DNA of 64,000 bases, from contig NZ_QPJQ01000013.1 in NCBI RefSeq assembly GCF_003337275.1, positions 1-64,000 of the forward strand. Reading direction: 5' to 3'. Under the pieces are notes generated by a model, which had not been told where the DNA came from, searched no databases, and saw only the letters and a program-made list of their open reading frames with translations. A program made the translations under genes and the position numbers. Positions 53,942 through 63,796 of this stretch are shown here, one piece after another. How positions within the stretch are numbered: the first letter of the stretch is position 1; every line of letters starts with the position of its first letter. This DNA is from Marinomonas foliarum. Lineage in GTDB: Bacteria > Pseudomonadota > Gammaproteobacteria > Pseudomonadales > Marinomonadaceae.

Positions 53942-54562
53942 ATGAAGCAAGAATCGACTATTCGTGTTGTACTGTTTGACTTAGGAAATGTGTTGGTAGA
54001 TCTGGGTGATGTCTCTGAAATGCACCGTATGCTGAATACAGAGGGAGAAGAGTCTGATGTTTGGCTGAAGTGGTTATCATCACCGACTGTTGCTGCGTTT
54101 GATTCGGGTAAGATTTCTTTTGATAAATTCGCGAAAGATTTATTGGCTGAAGTGGGCAGTAATATTGATAAAGATGTCTTTAAGGCTTCATTCAAAGCAT
54201 GGCCAAGGGGGTTGTTTGACGGTGCATTGGAGTTAGTCGCAGCAGTTAAGCCTGAATATCATCGGGCGATACTATCCAACACCAATGCTGCGCATTGGCC
54301 AAGGTTGATGGATGAAATGGCTCTAGCAGGTAAGTTTCACAGTTATTATGCCTCTCATCAAGTAGGGTTTGTGAAACCGGATGCCGCGATTTATTATCAT
54401 GTTATTGAGAGCTTGAAAGTGTCGCCCGATCAGATACTTTTTATTGATGATAATCAGGTTAATATTGATACCGCATGTGCATTGGGTATGAAGGCACATC
54501 GAGTAAAAGGAATTGAGCAAGCTCGTCAAGTGCTTGAACAGTACAAGGTGCTATCTAGTTAA
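53942..54562 (+). CDS. HAD-family hydrolase (YihX-like)
   Basis: A 206-aa HAD subfamily IA phosphatase. Motif I is LFDLGNVLVD with nucleophile D13; the second acidic residue of DxD is Gly here (DLG), as also in YihX-type LFDLGNV enzymes. Motif II is SNTN (about 102), the Lys is in GFVKPDAAIY and motif IV is FIDDN. YihX acts on glucose-1-phosphate; the substrate here is unknown. GGAAGG precedes the ATG. Confidence 0.9.
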   Translation: MKQESTIRVVLFDLGNVLVDLGDVSEMHRMLNTEGEESDVWLKWLSSPTVAAFDSGKISFDKFAKDLLAEVGSNIDKDVFKASFKAWPRGLFDGALELVAAVKPEYHRAILSNTNAAHWPRLMDEMALAGKFHSYYASHQVGFVKPDAAIYYHVIESLKVSPDQILFIDDNQVNIDTACALGMKAHRVKGIEQARQVLEQYKVLSS

Positions 54563-54620
54563 TATCAAGATAGTAGAACCGGGTAGGTTGAAGCCTTTAA
54601 AGGAAGTTATTGAGGTGAAA

Positions 54621-55385
54621 ATGCAGTTGGGCTTAGAGGTTTCTATGCGTACTTTTGATGGACAGTCTTCGATTAGTTATTCTCGAACTCGACCAATGTA
54701 TCCGGCCGAGCTCTATTATTGGCTTTCTCAGCAAGTGCCTTCTTCCAGCGTAGTATGGGATTGTGCTTGTGGAACGGGTCAGGCATCAGTAGATCTCGCT
54801 GCATATTTCGACCATGTCGAAGCATCAGATATTAGTGAGTCTCAAGTCACGGCGGCAACGCCTCATCGTAAAGTGAATTATCAGGTGTTTCCTGCCGAGA
54901 AAACTCTTTATCCAGATGACTATTTTGATGTGGTGTGTGTCGCTCATGCACTGCATTGGTTTGATTTAGAGTCTTTTTGGTCTGAGCTTCGACGAGTCTT
55001 GAAACCTGGCGGCATATTTGTTTGTTGGGGGTATAACTGGCTGCAAGTCGGAGAAGCAGAAGATAAAGCAATTGCAGAGGCAGTCTTGCCGCACCTTGAA
55101 GAGTATTGGCCGGCAGAAAGTCGCTTGTTGTGGGAGCAATATAGGAATATTGAATTTCCGTTTGAACTTATAGACGTACCAGCATTTGAATTGAAGTGTC
55201 ACTGGTCTGTGACACAAACTTTGGACTTTATTCGAACTTGGTCAGCGTCTCAGTTACGTATACAAGAGCTGGGGGACGACTTCTTGCTAGAGGCTTCTCC
55301 CATTATTCGAGAAGCTTGGTCTGAACCAACTAAAAAGCAGCAAATACATCTGCCATTTTTTGTAAAGGCAGGGCGCTTTTCTTAG
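54621..55385 (+). CDS. Class I SAM-dependent methyltransferase
   Basis: A 254-aa Rossmann-fold methyltransferase of the methyltransferase-11 group: YSRTRPMYPAEL at the N-terminus, VWDCACGTGQASVDLA (motif I, about 50-65), VEASDISESQV (motif II), VCVAHALHWFD (motif IV) and LKPGGIF. The pattern is like TAM/UbiE-type enzymes with a HALHWFD signature; substrate not clear. Several starts are possible; this ATG has GAGG five bases upstream, and a later ATG (54645) has AGAGG. A longer reading would overlap the HAD gene and is not favoured. Confidence 0.87.
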   Translation: MQLGLEVSMRTFDGQSSISYSRTRPMYPAELYYWLSQQVPSSSVVWDCACGTGQASVDLAAYFDHVEASDISESQVTAATPHRKVNYQVFPAEKTLYPDDYFDVVCVAHALHWFDLESFWSELRRVLKPGGIFVCWGYNWLQVGEAEDKAIAEAVLPHLEEYWPAESRLLWEQYRNIEFPFELIDVPAFELKCHWSVTQTLDFIRTWSASQLRIQELGDDFLLEASPIIREAWSEPTKKQQIHLPFFVKAGRFS

Positions 55386-55503
55386 ACAAGCCGTTAAACG
55401 CTTAAATGAAAAGTCTCATAAGACTAAAGTGGAATAGATCAGAATGCTTGTCGGGTTATAGTAGTTCTGCATCCGAATAACAAATTTAACAATGGAGCGG
55501 GTT

Positions 55504-57462
55504 ATGAAATCATTATATAGCGCAACCTCAAATGAGGCGGCAAAAAATGCCAATGTGAGTCAAGCAGAATTTGAAAAACGCTATCAAGAATCGATTGAAA
55601 GCCCAGATGAATTTTGGGGTAAAGAGGGGGAACGATTAGATTGGTTTACACCTTATACTAAGGTGAAAAACACCTCTTTTAAGCGAGGTGAAGTTAGTAT
55701 TAAATGGTTTGAAGATGGCGAGTTAAACGTCGCTTATAACTGTATTGATCGCCATTTGGCCACCTCTGCCAATAAAGTTGCTTATTACTGTGAAGGCGAC
55801 AAAGAAAACGACGAAAAAGTCGCGATTACCTATCAGACACTGCATGATGAAGTCGGGCGCTTAGCCAATCTATTGAAGCGCCAAGGCGTTAGAAAAGGCG
55901 ACCGTGTCGCTATATACATGCCAATGATCCCTCAAGCTGTTTACGCCATGTTAGCGTGTGCTCGAATCGGTGCTATTCACTCTGTTATTTTTGGTGGCTT
56001 TTCCGCCAACGCGATTGCTGATCGCTTGAATGATTGTGAAGTGAAGCTCGTTATTACCGCCGACGAAGGTCGTCGCGCTGGGAATACGATTCCACTTAAG
56101 CACAATGTAGATATGGCTCTAGATCATAATGCGTGCCCATCGGTTGAGTCCGTTGTTGTATATCGCTATACGCAGAAAGATGTGCCTTGGTTTGATGGTC
56201 GTGATGTGGATTGGGCTGTTGAAGTTGAGAATGAAAGTACTGACTGCCCAGCAGAACCAATGAATGCAGAAGACCCATTGTTTATCTTGTACACATCAGG
56301 GTCGACAGGTAAGCCGAAAGGGGTAGTTCATACAACGGGTGGTTATTTAGTTTATGCGTCATTGACCCATGAATTGGTTTTTGATCTTAAGCCTGATGAT
56401 ATTTACTGGTGTGCGGCTGATGTTGGCTGGATCACCGGACACAGTTATATGGTATATGGTCCGCTCGCTAATGGCGCAACCAGTATCTTGTTTGAAGGTG
56501 TTCCAACCTACCCAGATTCAGGTCGAATTGGTCGAGTGGTAGACAAATTTGATGTCACTCTTTTGTACACTGCGCCAACGGCAATTCGTGCTTTGATGGC
56601 GAAAGGTGATGAAGCAACACGTACTAGTCAGCGAAATTCTTTGCGTATATTGGGCAGTGTTGGTGAGCCAATTAACCCAGAAGCTTGGTCTTGGTATTAC
56701 AGTGAAATTGGTAATTCTGCTTGCCCTATCGTAGATACATGGTGGCAAACAGAAACGGGTGGCATGATGATGACGCCACGTATTGTTCAGGGTGATGTAA
56801 AGCCTGGATCTTGTACTGGGCCATTGTTTGGTGTTCAGCCTGCATTGGTGGATGCTCAAGGTGTTGTACAAAATGCTCAGGGCGTTCAAGTGGAAGGTGG
56901 ATTGGTCATTACGGATTCATGGCCTGGCCAAGCACGTACCGTCTATGGTGATCATGAGCGTTTTGAACAAACTTATTTCAGCACGTTTGAAGGCATGTAT
57001 TTCACTGGTGATGGGGCGATGCGTGATGAAGATGGTCACTATTGGATCACCGGCCGAATGGATGATGTCTTAAACGTATCTGGTCATCGTCTCGGTACTG
57101 CTGAAATTGAAAGCGCCTTGGTAGCGCATCCTTCTGTTGCTGAGGCTGCGATTGTAGGATATCCGCATGATATTAAAGGACAAGGTATTTACGTTTACGT
57201 GAGTGCAGTTGCTGGAGTCACTCCAGACGAAGAACTCACTAAGTCGTTGAAGCAGTTTGTTCGTCAAGAAATTGGGCCTATCGCGACACCTGATCTGATT
57301 CAATGGGCAAGCAAAGGTCTACCAAAAACGCGCTCAGGTAAGATCATGCGTCGTATTTTGCGGAAGATTGCTGCTAATGAACATGATCAATTAGGAGATA
57401 CAAGTACATTAGCTGATCCAAGTGTGGTTGATGATTTAATCGAAAACCGTTTAAATGTGTGA
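55504..57462 (+). CDS. acs: Acetyl-CoA synthetase
   Basis: AMP-forming acetate-CoA ligase of 652 aa, the same length as E. coli Acs. It has [11 protein letters not shown] (ATP loop, about 257-267), [10 protein letters not shown] (about 410), [15 protein letters not shown], and K613 in RSGKI, the conserved adenylation/acetylation lysine. The ATG is chosen because GGAG lies just upstream; an ATG four codons earlier contains that ribosome site. It activates acetate for the TCA/glyoxylate routes. A response regulator follows after 27 bases. Confidence 0.96.
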   Translation: MKSLYSATSNEAAKNANVSQAEFEKRYQESIESPDEFWGKEGERLDWFTPYTKVKNTSFKRGEVSIKWFEDGELNVAYNCIDRHLATSANKVAYYCEGDKENDEKVAITYQTLHDEVGRLANLLKRQGVRKGDRVAIYMPMIPQAVYAMLACARIGAIHSVIFGGFSANAIADRLNDCEVKLVITADEGRRAGNTIPLKHNVDMALDHNACPSVESVVVYRYTQKDVPWFDGRDVDWAVEVENESTDCPAEPMNAEDPLFILYTSGSTGKPKGVVHTTGGYLVYASLTHELVFDLKPDDIYWCAADVGWITGHSYMVYGPLANGATSILFEGVPTYPDSGRIGRVVDKFDVTLLYTAPTAIRALMAKGDEATRTSQRNSLRILGSVGEPINPEAWSWYYSEIGNSACPIVDTWWQTETGGMMMTPRIVQGDVKPGSCTGPLFGVQPALVDAQGVVQNAQGVQVEGGLVITDSWPGQARTVYGDHERFEQTYFSTFEGMYFTGDGAMRDEDGHYWITGRMDDVLNVSGHRLGTAEIESALVAHPSVAEAAIVGYPHDIKGQGIYVYVSAVAGVTPDEELTKSLKQFVRQEIGPIATPDLIQWASKGLPKTRSGKIMRRILRKIAANEHDQLGDTSTLADPSVVDDLIENRLNV

Positions 57463-57489
57463 CCGTTTACATATTTAAAAGGATAAACT

Positions 57490-58143
57490 GTGATTTCACT
57501 TGTTATCGCGGATGATCATCCTTTGTTTCGTAGTGCACTAAGTGGTGCATTACGAGCAGAGATTCAGGGTATTGTCATCGTCGAATCTTTTGACTTAGAT
57601 TCGACGATACAGTGCTTGAGCCGTCTTGATGACCTTGATTTGCTCTTACTGGATTTAAATATGCCGGGCAGTGGTGAGCTTTATGGGTTAATTCGAATTC
57701 GTAAAGACTTTCCAGATGTACCAGTAGCTGTGATTTCAGGCAGTGAAGACAGTGAAATGGTTGCAAAAGTCATAGACTCCGGCGCGCTGGGTTTTATCCC
57801 CAAAACCAGTGAGCCAGCCACTTATGTACAAGCGATCCATGCTATTTTAGCAGGTGATATTTGGTTGCCTGATGATCTTAAGCAGGCTGTGGCTAATCAG
57901 CCTAAGCCTGATTTATCTATGCAAAATAAAGTTGCCGAATTGACTCCTCAGCAATACAAAGTGCTGTGTTATTTGCATGAAGGATTGTTGAACAAGCAAA
58001 TTGCCTATGAGTTGTCCATTTCGGAAGCAACGGTTAAAGCACATATTACTGCCATATTTCGTAAACTTGAAATTAATAACAGAACGCAGGCTGTATTGGT
58101 TGCAAGTGATTTAAAATTACAAATGACGACGACTATGAGTTAA
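57490..58143 (+). CDS. NarL/LuxR-type response regulator beside acs
   Basis: A 217-aa regulator: receiver domain (acidic pocket DDH at 8-10, phospho-Asp in LLLDLNMPG near residue 55, Lys in FIPKTS near 103) and a LuxR-type HTH ([20 protein letters not shown], then [16 protein letters not shown]). The GTG start has AAAAGGA upstream. Its position after acs matches the ErdR/CrbR-type regulators of acetate and alcohol use in Pseudomonas and Vibrio; the cognate kinase is not in the window. Confidence 0.92.
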   Translation: MISLVIADDHPLFRSALSGALRAEIQGIVIVESFDLDSTIQCLSRLDDLDLLLLDLNMPGSGELYGLIRIRKDFPDVPVAVISGSEDSEMVAKVIDSGALGFIPKTSEPATYVQAIHAILAGDIWLPDDLKQAVANQPKPDLSMQNKVAELTPQQYKVLCYLHEGLLNKQIAYELSISEATVKAHITAIFRKLEINNRTQAVLVASDLKLQMTTTMS

Positions 58144-58394
58144 GAGTTGTCGTCTTTTTTTGGATCTATTTTACATTGGCAAGAGGAAGGTACTGGATCA
58201 ATCCCGCCTTCGTGCCACGGATGACATTTAGACAGTCTTTTTATTCCAAGATACATTCCTTTAAACACACCATATTGCTCTATGGCTTGAACCATATATT
58301 GCGAGCAACTTGGGTAAAATCTGCAGTTATTTCCTAGCAATGGACTAATCAAAAACTGATAGCCTTTTACCAGTAGAATAAATATTTTTTTCAT
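58140..58394 (-). CDS. yidD: Membrane protein insertion efficiency factor
   Basis: An 84-aa YidD protein: [22 protein letters not shown] with three conserved cysteines and the [12 protein letters not shown] segment. It normally sits in rpmH-rnpA-yidD-yidC near the origin; here it is alone, tail-to-tail with the response regulator and overlapping it by four bases. The detached location is unusual, though the protein looks intact. Confidence 0.93.
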   Translation of the reverse strand: MKKIFILLVKGYQFLISPLLGNNCRFYPSCSQYMVQAIEQYGVFKGMYLGIKRLSKCHPWHEGGIDPVPSSCQCKIDPKKDDNS

Positions 58395-58494
58395 GGGGTT
58401 TTATCTGTTTTCTGAGCCTTAAATGTCATTTCTGTGTAAATAATGACGCCTATTTGATACTGTATTCGAAATATATCACAGAAAAGAACTCACT

Positions 58495-59367
58495 ATGCCA
58501 GATCAACATCTTACTTTAGATGCAATGAAGGTCGTTGCCTATCAAGGCGAGCCCGGAGCTTATTCTCATTTAGCGTGTAAACATACCTTTCCTGATTGGA
58601 GTAGCGTTCATTGCGCCACCTTTGTTGACGCTCTAAATATGGTTGAAAAGGGTGATGCGTACTACGCAATGATTCCGGTTGAAAATTCTACGGCAGGGCG
58701 GGTCGAAGAAATTTATCGAGAGTTAAAACGTACTCAGCTGTATGTTGTGAAAGAGCATTTTGAACCAGTAAATCACTGTTTGATTGTTCCTCACTCTATG
58801 ACGATCGATCAAATTACTCGAATTGGTAGTCACCCTCAAGCATTGGCGCAGTGTGATAATAATATTAAAGCGCTAGGGGCAAAAAGTCAGGCAATGTACG
58901 ATACCGCTGGGGCAGCTAAGCACATCGCTGAGTTTGATGAGCCAGGGTTAGCAGTTATATCGTCTGAGCTAGCGGCTGAACTTTATGATCTAAAAGTTCT
59001 CAAGACGTATTTTAATGACTCTGTAGGCAACACGACTCGCTTCCTAGTATTTGCCCGTCAGCAAAAAATGCCTGTCATGGAAGAAGGTGAAACTTACATA
59101 ACGTCTTTTATGTTTCGTGTGCGAAATATCCCTGCCGCTTTGTATAAAGCTATGGGCGGCTTTGCGACTCAGGGTATTAATATGTTGAAACTAGAAAGCT
59201 ACATGGTGAATGGTAACTTCACCGCGACGCAGTTTTATGTGGATGTAGAGGCGCACTTTCAATCTGCCTCCATGCAGGCTGCGCTTGAGGAGTTGAGTTT
59301 TTTCTCTGAAGATGTGCGAGTTTTAGGAACCTATTTGGCTGATGAGTATAGGTTAAAGTCATTATGA
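58495..59367 (+). CDS. pheA: Prephenate dehydratase (monofunctional)
   Basis: A 290-aa prephenate dehydratase with the catalytic domain (AYQGEPGAYSHLA at 15-27, PVENSTAGRVEE near 62, TTRFLVFA near 180) and a C-terminal ACT domain with GINMLKLESYMVNG. No chorismate mutase domain is fused. The usual ESRP of the Phe-binding ACT loop reads ESYM, so Phe feedback control may be altered. The stop overlaps the next ATG by four bases, coupling it to a TonB receptor gene. Confidence 0.93.
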   Translation: MPDQHLTLDAMKVVAYQGEPGAYSHLACKHTFPDWSSVHCATFVDALNMVEKGDAYYAMIPVENSTAGRVEEIYRELKRTQLYVVKEHFEPVNHCLIVPHSMTIDQITRIGSHPQALAQCDNNIKALGAKSQAMYDTAGAAKHIAEFDEPGLAVISSELAAELYDLKVLKTYFNDSVGNTTRFLVFARQQKMPVMEEGETYITSFMFRVRNIPAALYKAMGGFATQGINMLKLESYMVNGNFTATQFYVDVEAHFQSASMQAALEELSFFSEDVRVLGTYLADEYRLKSL

Positions 59368-61361
59368 TGCGTTGGTGTTGCGTTGTTTTATCTCTGTTTT
59401 TTAGTTCAATAGCGTTTGCAGAGCTGGATGCTTTGTCTTCTTTAACAGGGACTGAGTTGAGTTCATACGATGATTTTTTTGATAGCATTCCAGTAGTCGT
59501 TACCCCATCTAAAATTGCTCAGCCAAGGGTCGATGTTTCCTCTACGCTGTCTGTGTTGGATGGAGAATTCATTCGACGCCTTAATATGCAGTATGTTGAA
59601 GACTTACTGCAATTTGTCCCAGGGTTTGCTGTGTTTCCCTATAAAGCATCCAGCCAGAAAATTGTTTCGTACCATGGTACTCAGTTAGAAGAATATCGCC
59701 GCATTCAGGTATTGGTTAATGGGCGCTCTGTATACAGTGCTGGTAAGGCGCGAGTCGAGTGGGCAACCTTGCCATTGAATATTGAAGATGTTGCGCGAGT
59801 GGAGGTCAACAGAGGCCCAAATGCAGCGAGCTATGGTATCAACTCTTTTTTTGCTGTGGTGAACATCATTACACGTTCTCCTTTGGAAACGCTGGGTGAA
59901 AGTATCTCTGCTTATTCTGGTTCACAAGGTGATTACCGCTTATATGGCCAACATAGTGGCTTGAATGGTGATTGGAGCTATCGGGCATCAGCTTCTACTA
60001 GTAACGTGAGTGGATTTGACACAGGTAATGACGGTAATGATCGCCATGATGGCCATGGGGCGACCATGGGAAATGTTGTTATCCAAAAAGAAATGTCAAA
60101 TAGCTTCTTTGGTTTGGATTTAGGTGCAAGTCATGTCAAAGCAAATATAGATCCTGATGAGTATGCCACAGGGTCTTATGATGTTAATGATCCCGTACGT
60201 GAATCAAATCGTGAGCATATAAAGCTTAGTTATAGTAAGCAAGTGTCTTCTAATCACGAATTAAGGCTCCAGTATTATTATGATCAGGCTGAGCAAAGTG
60301 AGCATCATGATGCCAGACTGACAAGTGCTTTTTATGGGTATTTTTTTGGCGGTACCAGTAGTGGTGATGTCTATAGATCGTATGATGTAAATTTAGTTGA
60401 AACTCGTCAGGACCTCGAAGTACAAAGTACTTGGGAGGCGACAGAAAACCTACGTGTGATATCAGCACTGGGTTATCGTTTAGATGAAGCCGACTCCGAA
60501 CATTACTTTTCGGGTGCAGTCAGCGATGAAGTACTTCGAGCGTCTTCAAATGTAGAATATAGGGTTGGCGATCGTTGGGTGCTAAATACGGGAGCCATGC
60601 TAGAGCGCAGTCAAATGGGTGGGACGTTTTTATCACCTAAGCTTGGGGCTACCTATAAATTATCAGAAAAAGAATCTATTCGATTCAATGCCTCTAAAGC
60701 GGTGAGAACCCCTGACTTGTCTGACCAGTATTTTAAGTGGCATTACGTATTGTCGACTGGAGAAAGTTCCTACACTACTTACGCGGATCAGGGGGAGAGT
60801 GAGGAAAAAATTACCTCCTATGAAGTAGGCTATTACCATTATTGGCTTGATCAGGGCTTGTCGATGGATATCAAGCTTTATCATGATTCGGTTCAAGATA
60901 TGGTATTAAGCAGAAAATATTTTTCTAATTCCGGGGCGGACTCAGCCATAGAAGAAGGGGTGACAGAAGACGTAAGTATTAATGGTTTGGAGTTTGAACT
61001 AGATTGGCGTTCTCGATCAGGCGGAATGACGCGTTTTACTTATGCTTATCAAGACACTCAAACTGACAATAGCAAACTATTGGACTCCACCTCACCAATA
61101 ATGATGTCGTTATTTTCCAGCCAGCCAATAACGGATAAATTGTTTATTAATGGCTATTATTGGTATGGGAAAGAGCTAAATGAAAGGAATTATGAGTTTC
61201 TGAATACATGGCTATCTTACAAAATGTCACTAGGTGGGTACTCAAAAGCCACTATGGGGTTGGGAATGGAAGCACGCTTGGACGGGAACGCTTTGGTTAA
61301 CCGGCATAATAATTTGGATGAAGACACGTTCTTCTATGTCTTTAGCAACATTACTTTCTAA
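59364..61361 (+). CDS. TonB-dependent receptor
   Basis: A 665-aa outer-membrane receptor with a signal peptide (ending AFA-EL), a plug domain (about 50-165: VLDGEFIRRLNMQYVEDLLQ, then RVEVNRGPNAASYG and NIITRSP) and a 22-strand-type barrel ending FYVFSNITF with a C-terminal Phe. It may take up iron complexes, cobalamin, or aromatic or sugar substrates; no residue pattern decides. It is translationally coupled to pheA and followed after 17 bases by a periplasmic binding-protein-like gene. Confidence 0.9.
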   Translation: MMRWCCVVLSLFFSSIAFAELDALSSLTGTELSSYDDFFDSIPVVVTPSKIAQPRVDVSSTLSVLDGEFIRRLNMQYVEDLLQFVPGFAVFPYKASSQKIVSYHGTQLEEYRRIQVLVNGRSVYSAGKARVEWATLPLNIEDVARVEVNRGPNAASYGINSFFAVVNIITRSPLETLGESISAYSGSQGDYRLYGQHSGLNGDWSYRASASTSNVSGFDTGNDGNDRHDGHGATMGNVVIQKEMSNSFFGLDLGASHVKANIDPDEYATGSYDVNDPVRESNREHIKLSYSKQVSSNHELRLQYYYDQAEQSEHHDARLTSAFYGYFFGGTSSGDVYRSYDVNLVETRQDLEVQSTWEATENLRVISALGYRLDEADSEHYFSGAVSDEVLRASSNVEYRVGDRWVLNTGAMLERSQMGGTFLSPKLGATYKLSEKESIRFNASKAVRTPDLSDQYFKWHYVLSTGESSYTTYADQGESEEKITSYEVGYYHYWLDQGLSMDIKLYHDSVQDMVLSRKYFSNSGADSAIEEGVTEDVSINGLEFELDWRSRSGGMTRFTYAYQDTQTDNSKLLDSTSPIMMSLFSSQPITDKLFINGYYWYGKELNERNYEFLNTWLSYKMSLGGYSKATMGLGMEARLDGNALVNRHNNLDEDTFFYVFSNITF

Positions 61362-61378
61362 TTTGGATTAATGAAAGA

Positions 61379-62281
61379 GTGAAACGGATTTTTTGTTTTT
61401 TACTGCTGTTTAGCACATTGAAGGTGTCGGCAGCGGTTTATGTAGTTCACAATACTGAAGAGAGTTCAGTACGTTCATTGACGTTCCAACTTTCTAAATT
61501 GTTATCAGCTAGTACAGCGATTATTCCAGTGCGTCAGTCTGTGTTTGTGCAAAATATTTCAGCGTTACAACAAGACGATATGATTGTTGCTATTGGAGAC
61601 GAGAGTCTTCGTCAAACTTGTTCCGTTGCCTCAAAGGGGGCAGTTGTTTCCGTCTTTATAGGAAAAGAGGAATATTTAAATATTCAGCCTCAGTGCTCGA
61701 TACCCAGTAGTGCTGTTTTTTCAGGAGCCCCTTTAGAAAAGCGCTTGTCATTATTGCAAGCGGTATGGTTTGATCCAAAACCACTGACGGTTTTATACAG
61801 TGATAATCTTCTCATTGATCAGCAGGGTATGCAGGAGCAGGCAGCATTATATGGTTTTACCTTTCGTTTTTTGCAAACTGAGGTTGATCGTTTATCCGTT
61901 TTAAAAGCGGTTAACTATATTTTGGAAGATTCTAAGATGATGTTTTCATTGGTGGACTCGAAGCTTTATGAAAACGGTATTGCACAAGACATTTTGAAGC
62001 TGCTATTTCATAAACAGAAAGTGATGGTGGGTCCATCGTTTGGCTTTGTGAGAGCTGGCTCTTTGTTTGCAATTTATTCTGATACAGAAACAAAGCTGGA
62101 TGCTTTAGCGGCTCGGATTAATGGTTGGCAAGAAGAGGGTACGCTGTTGGAAGCAGTATACCCAGATAAACTAAGAGTCAGCTTTAACCCCTATCTAATC
62201 AAGTCTCACGGTATTGTGCTGCCTTCGGCAGCTTATTTAAAAGACCAATATGGACTTTGCTCGGAGACCGCATGCAACTAA
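61379..62281 (+). CDS. Periplasmic ABC-type binding-protein-like protein
   Basis: A 300-aa exported protein with a GTG start and signal peptide (ending KVSAA-VYV). The body resembles the ABC_sub_bind/TrpX-like group: a first lobe with IVAIGDESLRQTC, then KPLTVLYSDN and a second lobe. No ABC permease or ATPase genes follow, so it may act with the TonB receptor or a signalling protein rather than in transport. The ribosome site is weak. Confidence 0.7.
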   Translation: MKRIFCFLLLFSTLKVSAAVYVVHNTEESSVRSLTFQLSKLLSASTAIIPVRQSVFVQNISALQQDDMIVAIGDESLRQTCSVASKGAVVSVFIGKEEYLNIQPQCSIPSSAVFSGAPLEKRLSLLQAVWFDPKPLTVLYSDNLLIDQQGMQEQAALYGFTFRFLQTEVDRLSVLKAVNYILEDSKMMFSLVDSKLYENGIAQDILKLLFHKQKVMVGPSFGFVRAGSLFAIYSDTETKLDALAARINGWQEEGTLLEAVYPDKLRVSFNPYLIKSHGIVLPSAAYLKDQYGLCSETACN

Positions 62282-62289
62282 CTCCGAGC
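62259..62289. repeat. Inverted repeat between convergent genes
   Basis: GCTCGGAG and CTCCGAGC (8 bp, 15-nt loop) span the end of the binding-protein gene. No T-run follows; it may act as a weak terminator or RNA stabiliser. Confidence 0.45.
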
Positions 62290-62294
62290 CTCAA

Positions 62295-63056
62295 TTAGTC
62301 TAAAAAACGCTTTACCAAGCTACTAAACGGTACGGGTTTTTCAGCATGGAGCCAGTGTCCTGCTCCTGATATCATTTTAAAGCTAGCCTGTGGAAATAGT
62401 TTGAAGATAGCATCCTGATAATCAGCCACAATATAGTCTGAATTCTCGCCTTTTATAAACAGTGTTGGGATGTTGATCGCAGCGCTTATCTCTGGTTTTT
62501 TCAAAATAACCGAGTAGCTGTCAGCAATATTTTTTACCGAAAGATCTAGGCCAAACCCTTGTTCTTTTTTGGTTAGGCTTTTTAATAAAAACTGTCTTAC
62601 CGCCAAAGTTGATTCATACTGGCTCAATAATGAGTCGGCTTCTTTTCTTGATGCCGGTTGCGCTTCATCAATAGCCTTTAAACCTTCTAAGATACGAGTA
62701 TGACTAGGCTCGTAATCGACAGGAGCAATGTCCACCACGATGAGCTTTTCTATTTGTCCAGCTTGGGCGATTGCTGCCATTTGCATGGCGACTTTCCCAC
62801 CCATAGAATGACCTAAGAGATAGAAGCGATTTATGTTATTTGAGTGAGCCCAATTCAGAACAGCTTCAGCCATTTTAGGGTAGCTTGCATCCGGCATACT
62901 ATCTGACTGTCCATGGTTTGGAAGGTCGACACAATGTATCGTGAAGTTTTCCGCTAAGGATTGCGCAATAGAGTGCCAGTTGTCAGCATTGCCAAATAAG
63001 CCATGGATGACAATAAGATTAGGCCCTGACGTGCCGTATTGTTTTGCGTGTATCAT
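62295..63056 (-). CDS. Alpha/beta hydrolase (YbfF-like esterase)
   Basis: A 253-aa hydrolase close to E. coli YbfF (254 aa), an esterase acting on acyl-CoA and other esters. Features: VIHGLFGNADNW (oxyanion hole, about 18-29), DLPNHGQSD, nucleophile Ser in LGHSMGG (about 88), an acidic residue in FIKGENSDY and the catalytic His in GAGHWLHAEKP. The start is the ATG with AAGG upstream; a longer reading adds 24 residues unlike the family. Confidence 0.9.
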   Translation of the reverse strand: MIHAKQYGTSGPNLIVIHGLFGNADNWHSIAQSLAENFTIHCVDLPNHGQSDSMPDASYPKMAEAVLNWAHSNNINRFYLLGHSMGGKVAMQMAAIAQAGQIEKLIVVDIAPVDYEPSHTRILEGLKAIDEAQPASRKEADSLLSQYESTLAVRQFLLKSLTKKEQGFGLDLSVKNIADSYSVILKKPEISAAINIPTLFIKGENSDYIVADYQDAIFKLFPQASFKMISGAGHWLHAEKPVPFSSLVKRFLD

Positions 63057-63172
63057 AGAAACCTTGTTAATCTGCGTAAGTAAGTGAGATTGGTGTTGGC
63101 AAACATAATTATGCTGACATTGTAGCAAGTCTTTAAAACCTACGTCCCTATAGAATCAAGGTAGTTATTTGA

Positions 63173-63787
63173 ATGTTAGATACATTTTTTATTAAAAGCC
63201 TTAAGCACCCTTTGCATTTAAGTGCTTTGTTGATTGATAAGCTGGGTGTGAAAGCAGATTGGATTACCTTATTTGGCTTTACCATGGGCATGATGGTCTT
63301 GCCTGCTTTGTATTTTGGAGATATGTCACTTGCTTTAGTGCTGGTGGTCATTAATAGAGTCATGGATGGTTTAGACGGTGCTGTTGCTCGTATCCAAGGG
63401 CCTACGGATTTGGGTGGTTATTTGGATATCACCTTAGATTTTATTTTCTATTCAGCGGTGGTGTTTGGCTTTGCTCTAATGAACCCGTTAGAAAACGCAT
63501 TGGCGGCCAGCTTTCTGATTTTTTCTTTTATGGGGACGGGAAGTAGCTTCTTGGCCTTTGCTATTATGGCAGAGAAAAGAAACATTGAGCGTTTAGAGTA
63601 TGGCCGTAAATCTTTGTATTTCTTGGGGGGGCTGGCAGAGGGAGCAGAAACTATTGCATTTCTAATACTGATTTGCATGTTGCCAAATTACTTTGCTGTA
63701 CTGGCGTATGTTTTTGGCGTGGTGTGTTGGATAACGACGGCAACCCGAATTTATGCAGGTTACCGGACATTACGTGACCCCAGCTAG
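63173..63787 (+). CDS. CDP-alcohol phosphatidyltransferase family protein
   Basis: A 204-aa membrane enzyme with the full family motif D-x2-DG-x2-AR-x8-G-x3-D-x3-D (DGLDGAVARIQG, then GGYLDITLDF, about residues 63-88) and five to six membrane segments. It would transfer a phosphoalcohol group from a CDP-alcohol to an acceptor alcohol. It is of the generic type rather than PgsA or PssA; substrates are unknown. Divergent from the esterase gene. Confidence 0.88.
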   Translation: MLDTFFIKSLKHPLHLSALLIDKLGVKADWITLFGFTMGMMVLPALYFGDMSLALVLVVINRVMDGLDGAVARIQGPTDLGGYLDITLDFIFYSAVVFGFALMNPLENALAASFLIFSFMGTGSSFLAFAIMAEKRNIERLEYGRKSLYFLGGLAEGAETIAFLILICMLPNYFAVLAYVFGVVCWITTATRIYAGYRTLRDPS

Positions 63788-63796
63788 GAAGAGCTA

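Noticed and set aside
54513-54620. Longer N-terminus for the methyltransferase overlapping the HAD gene
   Set aside because: The extra 36 residues do not look like the family and lack a ribosome site; two internal ATGs have one.
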